Assembly (NCBI GenBank): GCA_934086255.1
Contig: CAKOIB010000059.1
Coordinates: 1-6,995, forward strand
Length of the DNA stretch: 6,995 nucleotides
Direction of reading: 5' to 3'
DNA from: an uncultured Bacilli bacterium
GTDB taxonomy: Bacteria > Bacillota_I > Bacilli_A > RF39 > UBA660
The translations under genes and the position numbers were made by a program. Below are positions 6,150 to 6,995 of the stretch, in pieces (the first letter of the stretch is position 1; each line of letters starts with the position of its first letter). The notes beneath the pieces are model-generated. The model was not told the origin of the DNA, made no database searches, and saw only the letters and a program-made list of their open reading frames with translations.

Positions 6150-6173
6150 TTAAAATTATTTTATTGGAAACTA

Positions 6174-6202
6174 TTGACAAGGAAAAGTTTTTTTGTTATT
6201 AT
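6174..6202 (+). promoter_or_regulatory. Promoter of the argS T-box leader
   Basis: A perfect TTGACA (6174-6179) and TATTAT (6197-6202) are spaced by 17 bp, placing the transcript start near 6209, just before the T-box leader. It lacks the TGT extension found in the array promoters. Confidence 0.75.
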
Positions 6203-6208
6203 TTTCCT

Positions 6209-6408
6209 ATATTATTAAGCAATGAAAAGAAGAAGTAATAAAGATTACTGTTTTAGTGAGTTAGGGATAGTGAAAACCTAATAATAAGTTCTTTATGAAC
6301 GTATCTTTGAGCTTAAACGTAGTTTTGCGTTAAAAAAAGAGTGCATAGAGTTCTATGAAGTAAGGTGGTACCACGGAGTCTTTCGTCCTTATTTTATAGA
6401 TCTTTTTT
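6209..6408 (+). promoter_or_regulatory. T-box riboswitch, arginine (CGU specifier), controlling argS
   Basis: The leader senses uncharged tRNA-Arg and allows read-through into argS when arginine charging is low. AAAGAT (6240-6245) pairs with ATCTTT (6303-6308) as the Stem I base. The specifier triplet CGT (6300-6302) sits directly 5' of that 3' strand, after GAA, as in known T-boxes. TTAGG and CCTAA flank a GATAGTG apical part (about 6260-6280). AACGTA/TGCGTT (6316-6331) is Stem III. The conserved T-box AAGGTGGTACCACGG (6362-6376) carries the UGGU that binds the tRNA acceptor end. The specifier agrees with the arginyl-tRNA synthetase gene downstream. Confidence 0.93.
6361..6408 (+). terminator. 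T-box-controlled intrinsic terminator
   Basis: TAAGG (6361-6365) can pair with CCTTA (6387-6391) and ACG (6373-6375) with CGT (6384-6386), followed by a T-rich stretch to 6408. The 5' strand is shared with the T-box antiterminator, so the two folds exclude each other. The exact fold was judged by eye. Confidence 0.75.
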
Positions 6409-6426
6409 ATTGAAAGGGTGATTTAT

Positions 6427-6995
6427 ATGAAAGAAAAATTAGAAAGTAAAATACTTAATATTTTTAAAGAAAACAATTTAGACGAAAAATATGCTAAGGT
6501 AAGTATTTCCAATAGACCAGAGCTATGTGATTATCAAATTAATAGTGTTTTTCAAATAGCAAAAGAAGAAAGAAAAAATCCTATTGAAGTCGGAGAACAT
6601 ATTACTAATATGATTAATAATTGCTCAGATTTTGATGATTACTTTGATTCTGTAGTTTTTGCAAAACCTGGTTTTATCAATATTAAAATAAGTGACAAAC
6701 TTATTTTAAACGAACTTAATAAGAGTATTTCTTCAGGTAATTTTGGCATAGAAAAAATTAATGAAGATAAAACATGTGTAATAGACTATGGAGGTCCTAA
6801 TATAGCTAAACCTCTTCATGTTGGACATATTAGACCTGCGATAATTGGACAATCTATATATGAAATATTAAAAGAAAAAGGTTATAAAGTAATCGGAGAT
6901 GTGCATCTTGGAGACTTTGGACTTCAAATGGGACAAGTAATATACGGCTTAAAAAAGAGGGGACTTAGTGCTAAAGATATAAATATTGAAGTATT
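6427..6995 (+). CDS. argS: Arginyl-tRNA synthetase, 5' part (runs off the window)
   Basis: 189 codons are visible and the frame is still open at the right edge; the full enzyme is usually about 550-590 residues. It charges tRNA-Arg with arginine in the cytosol. The N-terminal add-on domain spans about 1-110 (NRPELCDYQIN, VVFAKPGFINIKIS). The class I catalytic domain then begins with DYGGPNIAKPLHVGHIRPAI, with HVGH (131-134) as the HIGH signature, followed by GDVHLGDFGLQMGQ (157-170), the ArgRS-specific block. The start has AAAGGG (6413-6418) 8 nt upstream and lies directly after the T-box terminator. Confidence 0.95.
   Translation, partial: MKEKLESKILNIFKENNLDEKYAKVSISNRPELCDYQINSVFQIAKEERKNPIEVGEHITNMINNCSDFDDYFDSVVFAKPGFINIKISDKLILNELNKSISSGNFGIEKINEDKTCVIDYGGPNIAKPLHVGHIRPAIIGQSIYEILKEKGYKVIGDVHLGDFGLQMGQVIYGLKKRGLSAKDINIEV

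Larger units (their letters stand above)
5706..6150 (+). repeat. Four tandem ~114-bp promoter-plus-small-RNA units
   Basis: The -35 boxes lie at 5706, 5820, 5933 and 6047, giving spacings of 114, 113 and 114 bp. Each unit has TTGACATAGTATTA, a 4-5 bp variable patch, TATGTTATATTATAT, a short variable start, A7CATTAAGTTG then T6, GTAAG, a semi-variable middle with TATTTTCGG, then GGTCTA and T7 followed by GC. The conserved parts are promoter, A/T hairpin and T7 tail. Differences concentrate before the -10, at the presumed 5' end and in the middle. Units 1 and 3 share GTTATTTTCGGATAG, whereas 2 and 4 share GCTATTTTCGGTAG. No open reading frame with a ribosome binding site is present. There is no CRISPR-like repeat/spacer pattern and no transposase. 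Confidence 0.9.

Noticed and set aside
5706..6150. CRISPR array
   Set aside because: The units are about 114 bp and nearly identical throughout, contain promoters, and have no short repeats separated by unique spacers; no cas gene is present.
6316..6331. Stem-loop as an independent terminator or tRNA-like element
   Set aside because: It is the expected Stem III of the T-box leader; there is no T tract or cloverleaf.

Overview
The window comes from a very AT-rich, low-GC Gram-positive bacterium of the Bacillota, most likely an uncultured, endospore-forming, gut-type member of the Bacilli or Clostridia. The evidence is the spoIIGA-sigE sporulation pair, a T-box leader in front of argS, AGGAGG-type ribosome binding sites, and TTGACA/TATAAT-like promoters. 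TGA is used as a stop (it ends spoIIGA) and TGG encodes Trp, so this is not the Mollicutes code. Species cannot be named from the sequence alone.

Positions 1-638 hold the 3' end of a surface or lectin-like protein gene. Its last third (about 465-560) switches abruptly to about 53% GC with mostly C-ending codons, as the variable region of a diversity-generating retroelement target would look. It is followed by two genes in the same direction, probably co-transcribed: a membrane-anchored DUF4097-type beta-repeat protein (669-1478) and a membrane-anchored protein combining a TasA-like region, a bacterial Ig-like domain and an N-formylglutamate-amidohydrolase-like domain (1503-3065).

Positions 3064-4632 are a sporulation module. 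A promoter region with a near-consensus Spo0A box and two 22-bp direct repeats precedes spoIIGA, the membrane aspartic protease, which overlaps by 4 bp sigE, the mother-cell sigma factor that SpoIIGA activates by cleavage. A hairpin terminator closes the unit. sigG, which usually follows sigE, is absent.

Positions 4649-6150 hold the most interesting locus. An Abi_2 (AbiD/AbiF-type) protein with an R-N-x-x-x-H HEPN ribonuclease motif is followed within 20 bp by four tandem units of about 114 bp. Each unit carries its own TTGACA/extended -10 promoter and a short, structured, apparently non-coding transcript of about 70 nt ending in a T7 tract. The array and abi share the same extended -10 (TGTTATATT). 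This looks like a HEPN RNase paired with a small-RNA array, possibly an RNA antitoxin or guide/sensor defence system.

Positions 6174-6995 contain a promoter, a T-box riboswitch with an Arg (CGU) specifier and its terminator, and the 5' part of argS, which runs off the window.
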